This document shows, in pieces, positions 9,066 through 19,239 of a stretch of 57,656 bases of DNA. The stretch covers positions 1 to 57,656 of the forward strand of contig QCRH01000005.1 of NCBI GenBank assembly GCA_003211955.1, read 5' to 3'. The first letter of the stretch is position 1; each line of letters begins with the position of its first letter. Below the pieces are notes generated by a model. The model did not search any database, had not been told where the DNA came from, and saw nothing but the letters and a program-made list of their open reading frames with translations. Made by a program: the position numbers and the translations under genes. This DNA is from Prochlorococcus sp. AG-459-O09 (GTDB taxonomy: Bacteria > Cyanobacteriota > Cyanobacteriia > PCC-6307 > Cyanobiaceae).

Positions 9066-10202
9066 ATGAATCTTTCAAAAAAATTTGAAGAATTAATTTT
9101 AAAACAGCTAGAGAGTTTTGGTTGCTCAATGGGCGTGACTACTTTAGTTATGTATCTTGCTTCAGCTAAGCAAGGAACCAAAGCATCTTTTGAATTGATT
9201 GGTCAATGGCCACAAATTGATAGGCTACTTACTTCAATAGAAGATGATCCTTCCCTAAAGGTTTCATCGCCTAATAGAAGATGGTACCCGCTACAAGAAA
9301 ACGATATTCTACTTGGTGTGCTTAGGGTTGAAACTGATTTGAAAGGGGGGAATTGGCCAGTATCTCTCGATTCTAGATTAAAAGCGCTTTCAATATCCTT
9401 AGCTAAATGCGTCTCTATCGAATTAGAACGTCAAAATAAAAATGAAGAAGTCAATTATTTAAAAAATCAGGTCAATGTCATAATTCATCAATTAAGGAAT
9501 CCATTAGCTGCTATTAGAACATATGCAAAATTATTAATAAAAAGACTTGGTTCAGATGATGATTCTATTGAAATAGTTGAACGCATGATAATAGAGCAAA
9601 AACAAATTAATCAATATATGGATTCTTTCGCGCAATTAAATTCATCTATTCAACTTCCTCTAGAAATTGGAGAGGAAAGATTATTATTACCACCAAATTT
9701 AGATAATAAAAAGTTAATAACTATTCAGAGTTTATTGAGGCCAATATTAGAAAGGGGTAAAGCTAATGCCGACTTAGAGAATAGAGATTGGACTGAACCT
9801 TCTCTTTGGCCAGATTGGACTATTTCGCCATTAAAGGCAAAATATGCTGTAATTGCTGAAATTGTGGCCAATTTATTAGAAAATGCGTTTAAATATGCCC
9901 AAAAAGATGCTGAAATTGGACTCGCAATTAGGAGTAATGGACTTTGTATATATGATGATGGTAAAAAAATAACCAAAAATGAAAATGAGAAAATTTTTGA
10001 AAAAGGTTTTAGAGGATCTGCCGCTAAAAAAAAGGACGGCACTGGTGTGGGACTTTTTTTGGCGAGGAAATTAGCAAAACAAATTGGAGGAGATTTGAGA
10101 TTGCTGGAAAATAACTCGATAGATAATACTGAGAAATCAAAAAATCTTAAGAAGCAAAATATTTTCTATTTAGAACTACCTATAAAAGAATTGCATGCAT
10201 AA
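9066..10202 (+). CDS. Sensor histidine kinase (orphan, GAF-like N-terminus)
   Basis: A 378-residue soluble histidine kinase with no predicted membrane helix. Residues 1-125 look like a GAF-type sensor domain. The H-box is at His141 (IIHQLRNPLAAIRTYAKL), the N-box is EIVANLLENAFKYA, and the G-boxes are IYDDGKKI and GTGVGLFLARKLA. No response regulator gene is adjacent, so its partner is unknown. A structured 250-base leader region precedes it. The 3' end overlaps the convergent cobS gene by 23 bases. Confidence 0.9.
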   Translation: MNLSKKFEELILKQLESFGCSMGVTTLVMYLASAKQGTKASFELIGQWPQIDRLLTSIEDDPSLKVSSPNRRWYPLQENDILLGVLRVETDLKGGNWPVSLDSRLKALSISLAKCVSIELERQNKNEEVNYLKNQVNVIIHQLRNPLAAIRTYAKLLIKRLGSDDDSIEIVERMIIEQKQINQYMDSFAQLNSSIQLPLEIGEERLLLPPNLDNKKLITIQSLLRPILERGKANADLENRDWTEPSLWPDWTISPLKAKYAVIAEIVANLLENAFKYAQKDAEIGLAIRSNGLCIYDDGKKITKNENEKIFEKGFRGSAAKKKDGTGVGLFLARKLAKQIGGDLRLLENNSIDNTEKSKNLKKQNIFYLELPIKELHA

Positions 10203-10920
10203 ACAACATTGCAGTTTCAACTAGAACAACACTTGCACCGCAAGCATCTCCATTAAAGCCTCCAATTTTATTACCCAGTATGTTTGGGATAGAATAGCTT
10301 AGAAAAATACCAATCAAAATAAGAATTAAAAATTTAATTAATATTGCTTGGGATGTAATTGAAACAAATTGGTGTGTAATGAAAATTAAAAGAAAAATAA
10401 TGGAGATCAAAGATTCTTTTTTAAATCCATTCCAAAACTTTTTGTGACTAATAGATTTTTTCTTATAACTCATATATTTAAACTTTTCTATAAAAAATAA
10501 ATTTGAAAATCTTCCCCAAAATAAGCAAATAGGTAAAACAAAAATTATTAGGTTACGAATTTTCAGTATGCAAGCAGTTTGAATTAACGTTATGAAAACT
10601 AAAGCTTGAACGCCAAAAGAACCCACTTTACTGTCTTTCATGGCTTTTAAACGTCTTTTTTTACCTGCAAAAATACCATCGAAAGTATCCATTAAACCAT
10701 CGAGGTGCAGACCACCAGTGATTAAATATCCCGTAGCCAAACAAATTAATGCAGATGAATAAATTGACCAGGAGTTTGTTCTTAAAAAAAGAAAAACATA
10801 ACTTTGTATTGTTCCAATAAAAAATCCTAAAGGTGGAGCAAATTGTGCAATATTTTTAAATTCGGGATTAATTAAAGGTATCTTAGGAAATGTCGTATAG
10901 AAAATCCAAGAGCCTGCCAA
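10180..10920 (-). CDS. cobS: Cobalamin synthase (adenosylcobinamide-GDP ribazoletransferase)
   Basis: A 246-residue membrane protein of the CobS/CobV family, which joins the lower ligand to adenosylcobinamide-GDP. The start (AGSWIFYTTFPKIP) and the metal-binding GGLHLDGLMDTFDG motif followed by MKDSKVGSFGVQAL are diagnostic. The hydrophobic C-terminal half carries several membrane segments, and NKIGGFNGDACGA is the second family motif. The gene supports de novo synthesis of a cobamide, in these cyanobacteria probably pseudocobalamin (known for the group, not visible here). Confidence 0.95.
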   Translation of the reverse strand: MAGSWIFYTTFPKIPLINPEFKNIAQFAPPLGFFIGTIQSYVFLFLRTNSWSIYSSALICLATGYLITGGLHLDGLMDTFDGIFAGKKRRLKAMKDSKVGSFGVQALVFITLIQTACILKIRNLIIFVLPICLFWGRFSNLFFIEKFKYMSYKKKSISHKKFWNGFKKESLISIIFLLIFITHQFVSITSQAILIKFLILILIGIFLSYSIPNILGNKIGGFNGDACGASVVLVETAMLFMHAILL

Positions 10921-11018
10921 ATTTTTTATTAAGTATTTTTTGATGAGATAAAAATAGATTCAATATTAAATGATAGGTTAGATTAATGAAAAAGGATCAA
11001 AAAATTTTATAAATTATC

Positions 11019-12137
11019 GTGTTTGAATTTGAAATTACATCGAATTGTAGTAACACAGAAGCAAGAACTGGAATATTTCATACACCAAATGGTCAGGTAA
11101 ACACACCAAAATTTATGCCTGTGGGTACTTTGGCAACGGTTAAAGGGATTTCATCTAAGCAGTTAACCTCCACAGGTTCAGAAATGATTCTCTCAAATAC
11201 TTTTCATCTTCATTTACAACCTGGAGAAAAACTAGTAAAAGAATCTGGCGGAATACATAAGTTCATGAATTGGCCTAGGCCTATTCTTACTGATTCAGGA
11301 GGATATCAAGTTTTTAGTTTGGCCAAATTAAATAATATTTCTGATAAAGGTGTGGAATTTACAAATCCAAGAGATGGTAGTCATGTATTTTTATCACCTG
11401 AAAAAGTAATACAGATTCAAATGGATCTTGGATCAGATGTTGCGATGGCTTTTGATCATTGTCCTCCGCATACAGCAAACGAAAATGAAATTGAGGACTC
11501 TTTACAAAGAACTCATTCATGGTTGCAAAAATGTGTTGAGACTCATCAGAAATCCAATCAAGCATTATTCGGCATAGTTCAAGGTGGTAAGTATCCCAGA
11601 TTGAGAGAATATAGCGCAAAATATACTGGTTCTTTTGATCTGCCTGGAATAGCAGTGGGAGGTGTAAGTGTTGGCGAGGCAGTCGAAGAGATACATAGCG
11701 TAATTAATTATGTCCCGAAATTCTTACCAATAAATAAACCAAGATATTTAATGGGAATTGGATCTTTAAGAGAAATTTCTTTAGCTGTTGCTAATGGATT
11801 CGATATATTTGACTGTGTTTTGCCTACAAGATTAGGAAGACATGGAACTGCACTTTTTAATGATGAAAGATTGAATTTGCGAAATGCTCGATTTAAAAAT
11901 GACTTTTCTCCGATTGACAAAACTTGTAAATGCGAGACCTGTAAATCTTATTCTCGAGCATATTTACATCATCTAATTAGAAATGACGAAATATTAGGCT
12001 TAAGCCTCATAAGTTTGCATAATATTGCTCACTTAATAAGATTTACCAATGCAATTTCTGCTGCAATAAAGGATAATTGTTTTACAAATGATTTCGCTCC
12101 TTGGAAAACATCCTCTATTGCTCACCATACGTGGTAA
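11019..12137 (+). CDS. tgt: Queuine/preQ1 tRNA-guanine transglycosylase
   Basis: A 372-residue Tgt of normal length with a GTG start. It exchanges guanine 34 of GUN anticodon tRNAs for preQ1. Visible motifs are [22 protein letters not shown], the loop [17 protein letters not shown] with the nucleophilic Asp, and the zinc site CKCETC followed by YLHHLIR. It is divergent from cobS and precedes psbK by 30 bases, so psbK could be partly co-transcribed. Confidence 0.97.
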   Translation: MFEFEITSNCSNTEARTGIFHTPNGQVNTPKFMPVGTLATVKGISSKQLTSTGSEMILSNTFHLHLQPGEKLVKESGGIHKFMNWPRPILTDSGGYQVFSLAKLNNISDKGVEFTNPRDGSHVFLSPEKVIQIQMDLGSDVAMAFDHCPPHTANENEIEDSLQRTHSWLQKCVETHQKSNQALFGIVQGGKYPRLREYSAKYTGSFDLPGIAVGGVSVGEAVEEIHSVINYVPKFLPINKPRYLMGIGSLREISLAVANGFDIFDCVLPTRLGRHGTALFNDERLNLRNARFKNDFSPIDKTCKCETCKSYSRAYLHHLIRNDEILGLSLISLHNIAHLIRFTNAISAAIKDNCFTNDFAPWKTSSIAHHTW

Positions 12138-12167
12138 CGTCTTATCATAATTAAATTATTAACAAAG

Positions 12168-12308
12168 GTGCTAATTCTATTAAATACATTTGCTGAACTG
12201 CCAGAGGCTTACAAGGCCTTTGCTCCAACTGTTGATGTTCTTCCACTTATTCCTTTATTTTTCTTTTTATTAGTATTTGTTTGGCAAGCTGCAGTTGGAT
12301 TTAAATAA
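12168..12308 (+). CDS. psbK: Photosystem II protein PsbK
   Basis: A 46-codon frame starting with GTG. After a short leader peptide it reads [19 protein letters not shown], then one membrane helix and the terminal WQAAVGFK, which is the mature PsbK signature. PsbK is a single-helix subunit of the PSII core near CP43. The GTG is preferred because no in-frame ATG gives the processed leader. It follows tgt by 30 bases. Confidence 0.95.
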   Translation: MLILLNTFAELPEAYKAFAPTVDVLPLIPLFFFLLVFVWQAAVGFK

Positions 12309-12331
12309 AATTCTTTAGTTTGAATTTTTTT
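12307..12331 (+). terminator. Possible weak terminator after psbK
   Basis: AAAATTC (12307-12313) and GAATTTT (12322-12328) form an all-A/T-rich stem with loop TTTAGTTT, followed by T residues. It overlaps the psbK stop codon and ends just before the stop of the convergent oxidoreductase gene. The low GC of the stem makes it uncertain. Confidence 0.35.
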
Positions 12332-12334
12332 GTA

Positions 12335-13339
12335 TTAGAAGGGATTTTCAAGTAAAATCGCATCTCCAGAATTATCTACAGCACTCTCTATAAAATCAGC
12401 AATTTTTAATGCTCTCGAGGCTTGCTCACCATCAACCTCAGGTGTTTCTTTTCCCTGAACGCATTTAAGAAAATGCTCCAGTTCTGCATAAAGAGGTTCA
12501 ATGGAGGTTGTGCTAACTTCTTCGACATATCCATCATTTCTATAAACTAATTCTCCATGCTCTGCTGTGTATGATTCATGAGACTTTCGGTGGATTTGTA
12601 AAGAGTGATTTAAAAAATCAGTTTCTACTAGGCCATTTTGGCAGTGAGCACTTAAACTTCTAATTTTTTTATGACTCATTTTGCTTGCAGTTAGGCTTGC
12701 AATAACATTATTTTTAAAAACTAAAGTAGCATTGACATAATCTATTAATCCTTCGCTATTTCTACCTCCAACTGCTGCTAATTTTTGTATTTTTGAGTTT
12801 ACAAGCTCCAAAATAAGATCAATGTCATGAATCATTAAATCCATTACTACAGATACATCATTCGCTCTGTCTGCATGAGGACTGTGCCTCCTTGCTTCTA
12901 AAACAACGATTTCTTCATTATTTACAATTTTATTTAATTCTCTAAAAGCAGGATTAAATCTTTCAATATGCCCAACTTGTAATAGACAATTGCTTGTATT
13001 AGCTGCTTCTATTAGAGATTTTGCTTCCAACTCGTTAGCTGCAATTGGTTTTTCAATGAGAACGTTAGCACCTCCCTTGAGACAATCTAGTCCTACTTTT
13101 TGATGAAGTAGTGTAGGGACAGCGATACAGATAGCATCAACTTTTGGAATTAGGTCTTTATAATCCTTGAACCATTCACATTGAAATTGCTCAATAGCTA
13201 ATTTGCCTCTCTCTTCATTTGGATCTGCGACTCCAATGAGATTTGCATCTTTGAGTAAACTTAGTACTCGAGCATGATGCCAGCCCATATTTCCTATACC
13301 TATGACTCCAACCTTTACGGGTGATGAGGTTGGTTGCAT
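12335..13339 (-). CDS. Gfo/Idh/MocA family NAD(P)-dependent oxidoreductase
   Basis: A 334-residue protein. The N-terminal Rossmann fold has VGVIGIGNMGWHHARVL; VLIEKPIAANELEAKSLIEAA with the conserved EKP and GHIERFNPAFREL are family signatures; the DLMIHDIDLILEL segment supplies the catalytic-site histidine. Members act on sugars, inositols, UDP-sugars or bilins; the substrate cannot be assigned here. The gene is transcribed away from the CNNM-type gene's 3' end region and probably shares its transcript (50-base gap). Confidence 0.88.
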   Translation of the reverse strand: MQPTSSPVKVGVIGIGNMGWHHARVLSLLKDANLIGVADPNEERGKLAIEQFQCEWFKDYKDLIPKVDAICIAVPTLLHQKVGLDCLKGGANVLIEKPIAANELEAKSLIEAANTSNCLLQVGHIERFNPAFRELNKIVNNEEIVVLEARRHSPHADRANDVSVVMDLMIHDIDLILELVNSKIQKLAAVGGRNSEGLIDYVNATLVFKNNVIASLTASKMSHKKIRSLSAHCQNGLVETDFLNHSLQIHRKSHESYTAEHGELVYRNDGYVEEVSTTSIEPLYAELEHFLKCVQGKETPEVDGEQASRALKIADFIESAVDNSGDAILLENPF

Positions 13340-13389
13340 AATTTCAAATCCATTTATTTATTATCATTATCCTCTATGGTGAGTCACAT

Positions 13390-14658
13390 TTAGCTTTTGG
13401 GAAGGATTATTTTAACACGATCAATTTTTGGACCTGACATAGAAATAACTTCAAATTTAATGTTATTGAAATCTAAAACGTCGCCAATTTTTGGAACCAT
13501 TTGAAATTTTTCTAACATAAATCCAGCAAGGGTATGATAATCAGCACCTTCTGGAATAGCACATCCTAACTTTTTATTGATTTCAATAATTTCTGATTTT
13601 CCAGCTATTGACCATTTTTTAGAGAAATTATCTAACATTCTCATGTCTGAATAAATTCTATTATTGAGCATTTCCTCTCCAACTATTTCGCCATTTAGAT
13701 CAGCTGCAGTGATTAGTCCCTCTGTCCCACCGTGTTCATCAACTACTAGTAAGAACGGATTGTAGTCTCTTACTATTGGAAATATTTCTGCTAGTGAACA
13801 TGTTTCAATTATTTTTGTTACTGGCAAAAGGAATGGCTCTAATAATGTATCGGCTTCCATTTCACCTTTTGATATTGGCTTAGCTAGATAACGCAGATCT
13901 AATACACCTAATACATCATCTAAAGACTCACCAATCACAAAGAAGCGAGCATGTCTAGTTTTATCTACTTGTTTCATAAGTTCTGAAAAGGTTATATTTT
14001 TTGGCAAAGTTACCATTTCAGATCTTGGAATCATCACTTCTTTAACTTGTGTATCTTTTAAAGCAAAAACTCCTTCAAGAATATTCTTCTCATCTGGTTT
14101 TAAACCTGTTACGTTATCTGTTTCTATAAGAGTTTCTAATTCTCCAGCGGATAAACCAGAGTTTAAAGAATCCCATTTGTTATTTAAATTGAACAATCCT
14201 AAACAGGCGCTAGCAAAGAATTCTATTGTTTTCACAATAGGTTTCATAGCTTTTCTTACTGCATCGAATATTGTGGTTAACCTTAATGCAGCAGATTCTG
14301 GATTATTAATTACTAAAGCTTTTGGAATTAGTCCAGAAACAAGAGTAACAACTAAAACAACAAATAAAAATAATAGAAGATCATAAAATCTATTGGATAA
14401 AGTATTGCTTTTCCAATAATCATTAGCCAAGTTATTGCTGAGCCATCCAATTGCAATTAATGAAATTGTTACTCCAAATTGAGAAGCAATTAATGAGGAT
14501 CTAAAGCGTTTTTGAATTTTTAAAATTGAAAATGCTCCTTTCTTTTTTTCTTCTATTAACCTTAAAACTTTACTTGGCCTTATTAATAAAAAAGAGAGTT
14601 CACTCGCTGCGAAAAAAGCTGGTAAAAATAAAAGAAATAAAAGTAGAGCTATTTTCAT
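13390..14658 (-). CDS. CNNM (DUF21) / CBS-pair / CorC-HlyC domain membrane protein
   Basis: A 422-residue protein with an N-terminal CNNM transmembrane domain (residues 1 to about 180, four hydrophobic segments), a CBS pair (around VMIPRSEMVTLP and LVVDEHGGTEGLITAADL) and a C-terminal transporter-associated domain. Such proteins, often annotated hemolysin, are linked to magnesium or cobalt efflux or homeostasis. The VDEHGGTEGLIT motif is a strong family mark. A tRNA gene on the same strand lies 18 bases upstream, so processing of a tRNA-mRNA transcript is possible. Confidence 0.9.
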   Translation of the reverse strand: MKIALLLFLLFLPAFFAASELSFLLIRPSKVLRLIEEKKKGAFSILKIQKRFRSSLIASQFGVTISLIAIGWLSNNLANDYWKSNTLSNRFYDLLLFLFVVLVVTLVSGLIPKALVINNPESAALRLTTIFDAVRKAMKPIVKTIEFFASACLGLFNLNNKWDSLNSGLSAGELETLIETDNVTGLKPDEKNILEGVFALKDTQVKEVMIPRSEMVTLPKNITFSELMKQVDKTRHARFFVIGESLDDVLGVLDLRYLAKPISKGEMEADTLLEPFLLPVTKIIETCSLAEIFPIVRDYNPFLLVVDEHGGTEGLITAADLNGEIVGEEMLNNRIYSDMRMLDNFSKKWSIAGKSEIIEINKKLGCAIPEGADYHTLAGFMLEKFQMVPKIGDVLDFNNIKFEVISMSGPKIDRVKIILPKS

Positions 14659-14676
14659 TCAATGACAAATGAATAA

Positions 14677-14749
14677 TGGGGGTGGCGAGGATCGAACTCG
14701 CCTTAGCCAAATTATGAGTTTGGTGCATTCACCAGATTGCTACACCCCC
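14677..14749 (-). tRNA. tRNA with CAT anticodon (Met elongator, or Ile2)
   Basis: On the minus strand a 73-base cloverleaf begins GGGGGTG and pairs with CACCCCC plus discriminator A. The anticodon stem CCAAA/TTTGG closes the loop CTCATAA, giving anticodon CAT; the T arm is GCGAG-TTCGATC-CTCGC. The lack of the initiator's three G-C anticodon pairs and the paired 1-72 position rule out initiator tRNA. Elongator Met is most likely, but a lysidine-modified Ile tRNA has the same loop and cannot be excluded. CCA is not encoded. Confidence 0.92.
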
Positions 14750-14890
14750 AAGGGATTTTATGTAATTTTAATTACATTGAATTTCAATATACAATATAAA
14801 AATAATATTTCAAAAAACACCTCATTAGGAAGTTTTTGTGAGATTTCTTTTTTTTCTTCTAATCTTTAAATATAAATTTAACTTTTACTA

Positions 14891-15451
14891 ATGGGCAAAT
14901 TTTCTGATAATTATGATTTAAATAAAGCAAAATTGTTAAAACAGTTAATTGAAAAATCTTACAAGAAAGGAAACTTCACTTTATCTTCAGGAAAAAAAAG
15001 CAGTCATTACTTGAACTGTAAACCAGTATCATTAAATGGCGAAGGCTTAAACTTAATAAGTAATTTATTTTTAGATTTAAAGGACTCAAGGTCAAAAGCT
15101 GTAGCAGGATTGACATTAGGCGCAGACCCTATAGTAAGTGGATTAATTGTCAAAGCAGCTTTGCGTGGCCTAGACCTTGATGGTTTAATAATTCGGAAAG
15201 AAATCAAAAAATACGGTACTAAAGCTGGAATAGAGGGCCCTACACTACAAGAAGGGACTTTGGTAACTGTTTTAGAGGATGTCGTAACAACTGCTGGTTC
15301 AGTGATAAAAGCTATAAAAAAGTTACGCGAAAATAATTATGTTGTTGAGGAAGTTTTGTCTATAGTTGATAGGCAAGAAGGGGGATTAGAAGCCCTTGAA
15401 GATGAAAATGTTAAATTAAAGAGTCTTTTTACAATAAAAGACTTTTTATAA
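14891..15451 (+). CDS. pyrE: Orotate phosphoribosyltransferase
   Basis: A 186-residue PyrE, which transfers orotate to PRPP to give OMP in pyrimidine synthesis. [18 protein letters not shown] at the N-terminus and the PRPP-binding loop [20 protein letters not shown] are diagnostic. It is followed after ten bases by the ygfZ-like gene on the same strand, so the two are probably co-transcribed. Confidence 0.96.
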   Translation: MGKFSDNYDLNKAKLLKQLIEKSYKKGNFTLSSGKKSSHYLNCKPVSLNGEGLNLISNLFLDLKDSRSKAVAGLTLGADPIVSGLIVKAALRGLDLDGLIIRKEIKKYGTKAGIEGPTLQEGTLVTVLEDVVTTAGSVIKAIKKLRENNYVVEEVLSIVDRQEGGLEALEDENVKLKSLFTIKDFL

Positions 15452-15461
15452 TTATTTCAAA

Positions 15462-16298
15462 ATGCAAGATATAAAAAAAAAGTTTTGGCTTGAAAAATTT
15501 GATTGTTTTTCTATTACTGGAAAAAATGCCAGAAAATTTTTAAATGGAATAACAACTGGTAATATTCTTAATTCAGAAAATAAAGTTATCAAAACTTGTT
15601 GGTTAACTCCCAATGGAGTTCTAAGGTCATTAATTGAAATTATTTTTTTAGAAAAGAATTTAGAAGTAATTATCTTGGAGGGTAACACTAATGAAATAAT
15701 TGACTATTTTAATCAAATTATTTTTCCAGCGGACGATGTACTTCTAAGTGAACCTTTCTTGATAAATAGAATTCAGGAAATTGATGAATCTAGTTCATGG
15801 AGAACTTATCAGCCTATTTTCTTCAAAACAGAAGATAAAGAATTTGAAATATATAAAAATAAACTAAATTTACTAAATTCCAATGAGTTAAAACTTTGGA
15901 AGATTGATCAGGCAATACCATCATTAGAAATGGAAATAAACGGAAAAAATAATCCTCTTGAGCTTGGATTACAAGATCTTATAGATTTTAATAAAGGTTG
16001 TTATTTAGGACAAGAAACAATGTCAAAAATAAAAAATGTTTCTTCTTTAAAACAGGAAATAAGAATTTGGAAATCATTTGAATCTAATTTGAATTTAGAC
16101 ATTGAAGATAAAAATTTATATATAAATTCTGCCAAGGATATTTCTGTAGGCAAAATCACTAGTTTTTTTAAATCAGATTCTCAAATAAAAGGTTTAGCAA
16201 TGATAAAAAGAAAATATTTAGAGGAAGGAAGTTATTTGTTTTCAGAAATTTTTGGAAAAATAATTATTAATAAATCTGTAGGATCAATTTTTCTTTAA
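15462..16298 (+). CDS. ygfZ: YgfZ/GcvT-like folate-binding protein
   Basis: A 278-residue protein related to the aminomethyltransferase fold. GITTGNI near the N-terminus and the short signature KGCYLGQETMSKI mark the YgfZ family, which supports assembly or repair of certain iron-sulfur enzymes through tetrahydrofolate binding. The conserved Cys lies in KGCYLGQE. Composition is very Asn/Lys/Ile rich. The 3' end overlaps the convergent nuclease gene by 15 bases. Confidence 0.85.
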   Translation: MQDIKKKFWLEKFDCFSITGKNARKFLNGITTGNILNSENKVIKTCWLTPNGVLRSLIEIIFLEKNLEVIILEGNTNEIIDYFNQIIFPADDVLLSEPFLINRIQEIDESSSWRTYQPIFFKTEDKEFEIYKNKLNLLNSNELKLWKIDQAIPSLEMEINGKNNPLELGLQDLIDFNKGCYLGQETMSKIKNVSSLKQEIRIWKSFESNLNLDIEDKNLYINSAKDISVGKITSFFKSDSQIKGLAMIKRKYLEEGSYLFSEIFGKIIINKSVGSIFL

Positions 16299-17702
16299 TT
16301 GATTTTTGATTAAATATTCTGCAATTTGTAGAGTAGCCAAACAATCATCTTTGTTATATTGGATAATTTTTTTTAAAAATATTTCGTTTTCTGTAATTTG
16401 ATATTGAATCCACCAATAAAGGGCTTTCGAGCCACTTACATTGTTCTGCATCCATTCAAATCCAAGCCAATTAGAAACAGTTTTTAAGCCATAGTTTTTT
16501 AGTGGTAATATCCAAGAATTTCGTATTAAGGTATGTAAGTCTATAAATCTTGAGGCAAGCGAATCAATTTCTTCAAAACTAAAATTTAGGTTTTTAGCAA
16601 TATTAATTATTGCTATCTTTTCAGTTTCTCCATAATGTAAAACTGGCCATTCCTTCTGTGAAAAAAGTATTTCAATAATTTTCCTACAAGATTCTCCTTT
16701 ATTGTTTTTGAGATTTAAAATTGGTTTATAAATAAGATCTTCTTTTTTTGTAAACAAATTATTTATTTTTAAAAAACCATATAAAAAGTCATGCTTTTCA
16801 TCTGGATTTGACTCAATATCAAATATATAAAATCCCGAAAATGTTTTTTTTAGTAGATCGATAGTATCATTTTTATTTGAATTGCGATATGGTTCCCCAG
16901 AAATATAAGCTTGTGCTTGCTTTACAAATAAGGACGCTTTTTCATACTTTTGATCGTTGAATTTAGACAATTTCTCTCCAAGTTGTTTTTCGCTATACGA
17001 AGCTAATGTTTGGGTATCAGATATTCCATTTGTTATGAGTAATGAGGCCGTTTTGGATCCTATTCCATCTATATCTGTTAGATATCCATTTTCTTTTGCT
17101 TCTTTGTCACAAAATTTTTGCCATGAACAAATAGTGCATTTTTTTCTATCTTGAGTTATTTCTGGCATAAATCCCTCCAAGCATTCATTCAAACTTAATA
17201 AAACATTCAAAACTTTTTTTCTTAATTTTTTATTTAAATAAATTTCTTCAACATTAACTTTTTTATTAAAACTTGAAATTACTAATCCTTTCTCAATTTT
17301 AGATTCTTGAAAAGATTCCAACAGCATAGAACTAAAAGCTAAGTCGAATAAATGTTCTTTAGTGGTTTTATGGCCTAACTTATAAACAGCAGGTAAATAT
17401 TTATATTGTCCCCATTTACTTTTACCTTTAGTTTTTACAAGTAATTGTGGACGTATCTCTGCGTTAATATTTTGGAAAAGATTCCCTTTGATGTTTAATC
17501 CAATTACCCCTTGATAACCATTTTCACAGGCTTTTAATCCTGTATATATTTCACTATTACAATATTCAGAGAAAATTTGAAACTGATTAATTTTATCTAT
17601 GGCTTTATGGGGAGACCAAACTTCATAAGATTTTTTACCCTTAAAATCTAGCCATGCTTTTCTTTTGCATCTTATAAAACTTTTTAAATGAAGAGAATTC
17701 AA
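16284..17702 (-). CDS. RecB-like nuclease of the TM0106 type with RNase H-like domain
   Basis: A 472-residue protein. Residues 1-200 resemble the Cas4/RecB nuclease fold with a C-terminal cysteine cluster (KKCTICSWQKFC); a helix-hairpin-helix segment follows (LTDIDGIGSKTASLLITNGI); the C-terminal half reads as an RNase H-like exonuclease domain (FYIFDIESNPDE, VLHYGETE, YNKDDCLATLQI). Members are called TM0106 family RecB-like nucleases; the cellular substrate is unknown. The layout implies binding and cutting of branched or single-stranded nucleic acid, which is inference. Confidence 0.8.
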   Translation of the reverse strand: MNSLHLKSFIRCKRKAWLDFKGKKSYEVWSPHKAIDKINQFQIFSEYCNSEIYTGLKACENGYQGVIGLNIKGNLFQNINAEIRPQLLVKTKGKSKWGQYKYLPAVYKLGHKTTKEHLFDLAFSSMLLESFQESKIEKGLVISSFNKKVNVEEIYLNKKLRKKVLNVLLSLNECLEGFMPEITQDRKKCTICSWQKFCDKEAKENGYLTDIDGIGSKTASLLITNGISDTQTLASYSEKQLGEKLSKFNDQKYEKASLFVKQAQAYISGEPYRNSNKNDTIDLLKKTFSGFYIFDIESNPDEKHDFLYGFLKINNLFTKKEDLIYKPILNLKNNKGESCRKIIEILFSQKEWPVLHYGETEKIAIINIAKNLNFSFEEIDSLASRFIDLHTLIRNSWILPLKNYGLKTVSNWLGFEWMQNNVSGSKALYWWIQYQITENEIFLKKIIQYNKDDCLATLQIAEYLIKNQLKKN

Positions 17703-17782
17703 ATTATTTTTTAAGGTCTGTTTTAAAATTTACTCATATAAATTATTATAGATAATTAGAAGAAATCAAGGAACTTTCAAAT

Positions 17783-19237
17783 TTGACAGCTGATAATTTA
17801 AATAAGATAAAATTTGGAACTGATGGGTGGAGAGGAATTATTGGATTTGATTTTAATTTATCCAATCTTTCAAGAGTTGTTGTTGCTGCATGCCAGGAGT
17901 TGCATTATCAATACTATAAAGAAGTTAATTCAAAGAAAATTATTATTGGATATGATCGTAGATTTATGGCTTGTGAATTTGCCAAGCAAATAGTGCCTTT
18001 TGTAAGAGGATGTGGTTTCGAACCGATTTTATCTAATAGCTTTGTTACAACACCCTCTTGTAGTTTTTATGCCAAAGAAGTCGGTTGTCTTGGAGCGTTA
18101 GTAATTACAGCAAGTCATAATCCATATAATTGGCTTGGACTGAAAATTAAGAGCTTTAATGGATGTTCTGTTGACGAATCTTTTACAAGTGAAATTGAAA
18201 AAAGATTAATACTTGGAAATTCAATTGAAAAAATAGATGGTGTTAATCAATTGGTAGATATTAAGAAATTTCATTTAGATAGAATTAAATCCCTTTTTGA
18301 TATTGACTTTATTTCCAATAAATTGAAAAAAATGAAACTGAGAATTTTTGTAGATTCTATGCATGGTTCAGCTGCAAATTGTATGTCTGAGATTTTTGCT
18401 TCTAATGATTTAGAAGTTATTTCAGAAATCAGGAAAGATGCTGATCCTTTTTTTGGAGGAAAACCTCCTGAACCTCTTTTAAATTATGTAGATTATCTCA
18501 ATCAAATACTAATGAAAAATTCAATAAATGATGTGAAAACTCTAGGGATTATATTTGATGGTGATGGTGACAGAATTGCGGCAATTGATGAAAAAGGAAG
18601 ATACTCTAGTACTCAAGATTTACTCCCATACTTTATTAGCTATTTGGGCGAAATTAAAAATAATTCTTATCCAGTTTTAAAGACTGTTAGTGGTTCAGAT
18701 ATTATTAAAAATATATCAGAGAGTCAAAATAGAGATGTTTTTGAACTTCCAGTTGGCTTTAAATATATTGCTGAAAAAATGATTAAAGAGAAAATATTTA
18801 TTGGAGGAGAGGAATCTGGGGGAGTTGGTTTTGGTGACTTTATGCCAGAAAGAGATGCTTTATATGCTGCGATGGTTTTATTAAATGGAATTGCTGAAAA
18901 ATCTCAATATTTATATGAAACCTTAGATGAAATTCAAAAAGATTTTGGGCCAAGTTTTTATAAAAGAATTGATATTAAATTTCCAAATCAGTCAGAAAAA
19001 ATTAACGTAAAAGAATTTATCATAGATAATATTCCAAAGAATATTAATAATCACAAGTTAAAAACTATCTCAAAGATTGATGGAATAAAGTTGAGAATTG
19101 ATAAAAATTTTTGGATTCTTTTTAGGTTTTCAGGAACGGAACCTCTTTTAAGATTATATTGTGAAGCACCAAAAGAATCTTATTTAGATGAGTTATTAGA
19201 GTGGGGTCAAGTATTTATAAATTTGGCAGGAAAGTAA
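17783..19237 (+). CDS. Phosphoglucomutase/phosphomannomutase family protein
   Basis: A 484-residue alpha-D-phosphohexomutase with a TTG start. The phosphoserine loop TASHNP puts the catalytic Ser at 111; the metal loop DGDGDR lies near residue 260; the sugar-binding loop GGEESGG and the C-terminal phosphate loop RFSGTEPLLRLY are all present. It interconverts hexose 1- and 6-phosphates, feeding glycogen and cell-wall sugars. Whether glucose, mannose or glucosamine phosphate is preferred cannot be told. The rdgB start follows after two bases. Confidence 0.92.
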   Translation: MTADNLNKIKFGTDGWRGIIGFDFNLSNLSRVVVAACQELHYQYYKEVNSKKIIIGYDRRFMACEFAKQIVPFVRGCGFEPILSNSFVTTPSCSFYAKEVGCLGALVITASHNPYNWLGLKIKSFNGCSVDESFTSEIEKRLILGNSIEKIDGVNQLVDIKKFHLDRIKSLFDIDFISNKLKKMKLRIFVDSMHGSAANCMSEIFASNDLEVISEIRKDADPFFGGKPPEPLLNYVDYLNQILMKNSINDVKTLGIIFDGDGDRIAAIDEKGRYSSTQDLLPYFISYLGEIKNNSYPVLKTVSGSDIIKNISESQNRDVFELPVGFKYIAEKMIKEKIFIGGEESGGVGFGDFMPERDALYAAMVLLNGIAEKSQYLYETLDEIQKDFGPSFYKRIDIKFPNQSEKINVKEFIIDNIPKNINNHKLKTISKIDGIKLRIDKNFWILFRFSGTEPLLRLYCEAPKESYLDELLEWGQVFINLAGK

Positions 19238-19239
19238 GT

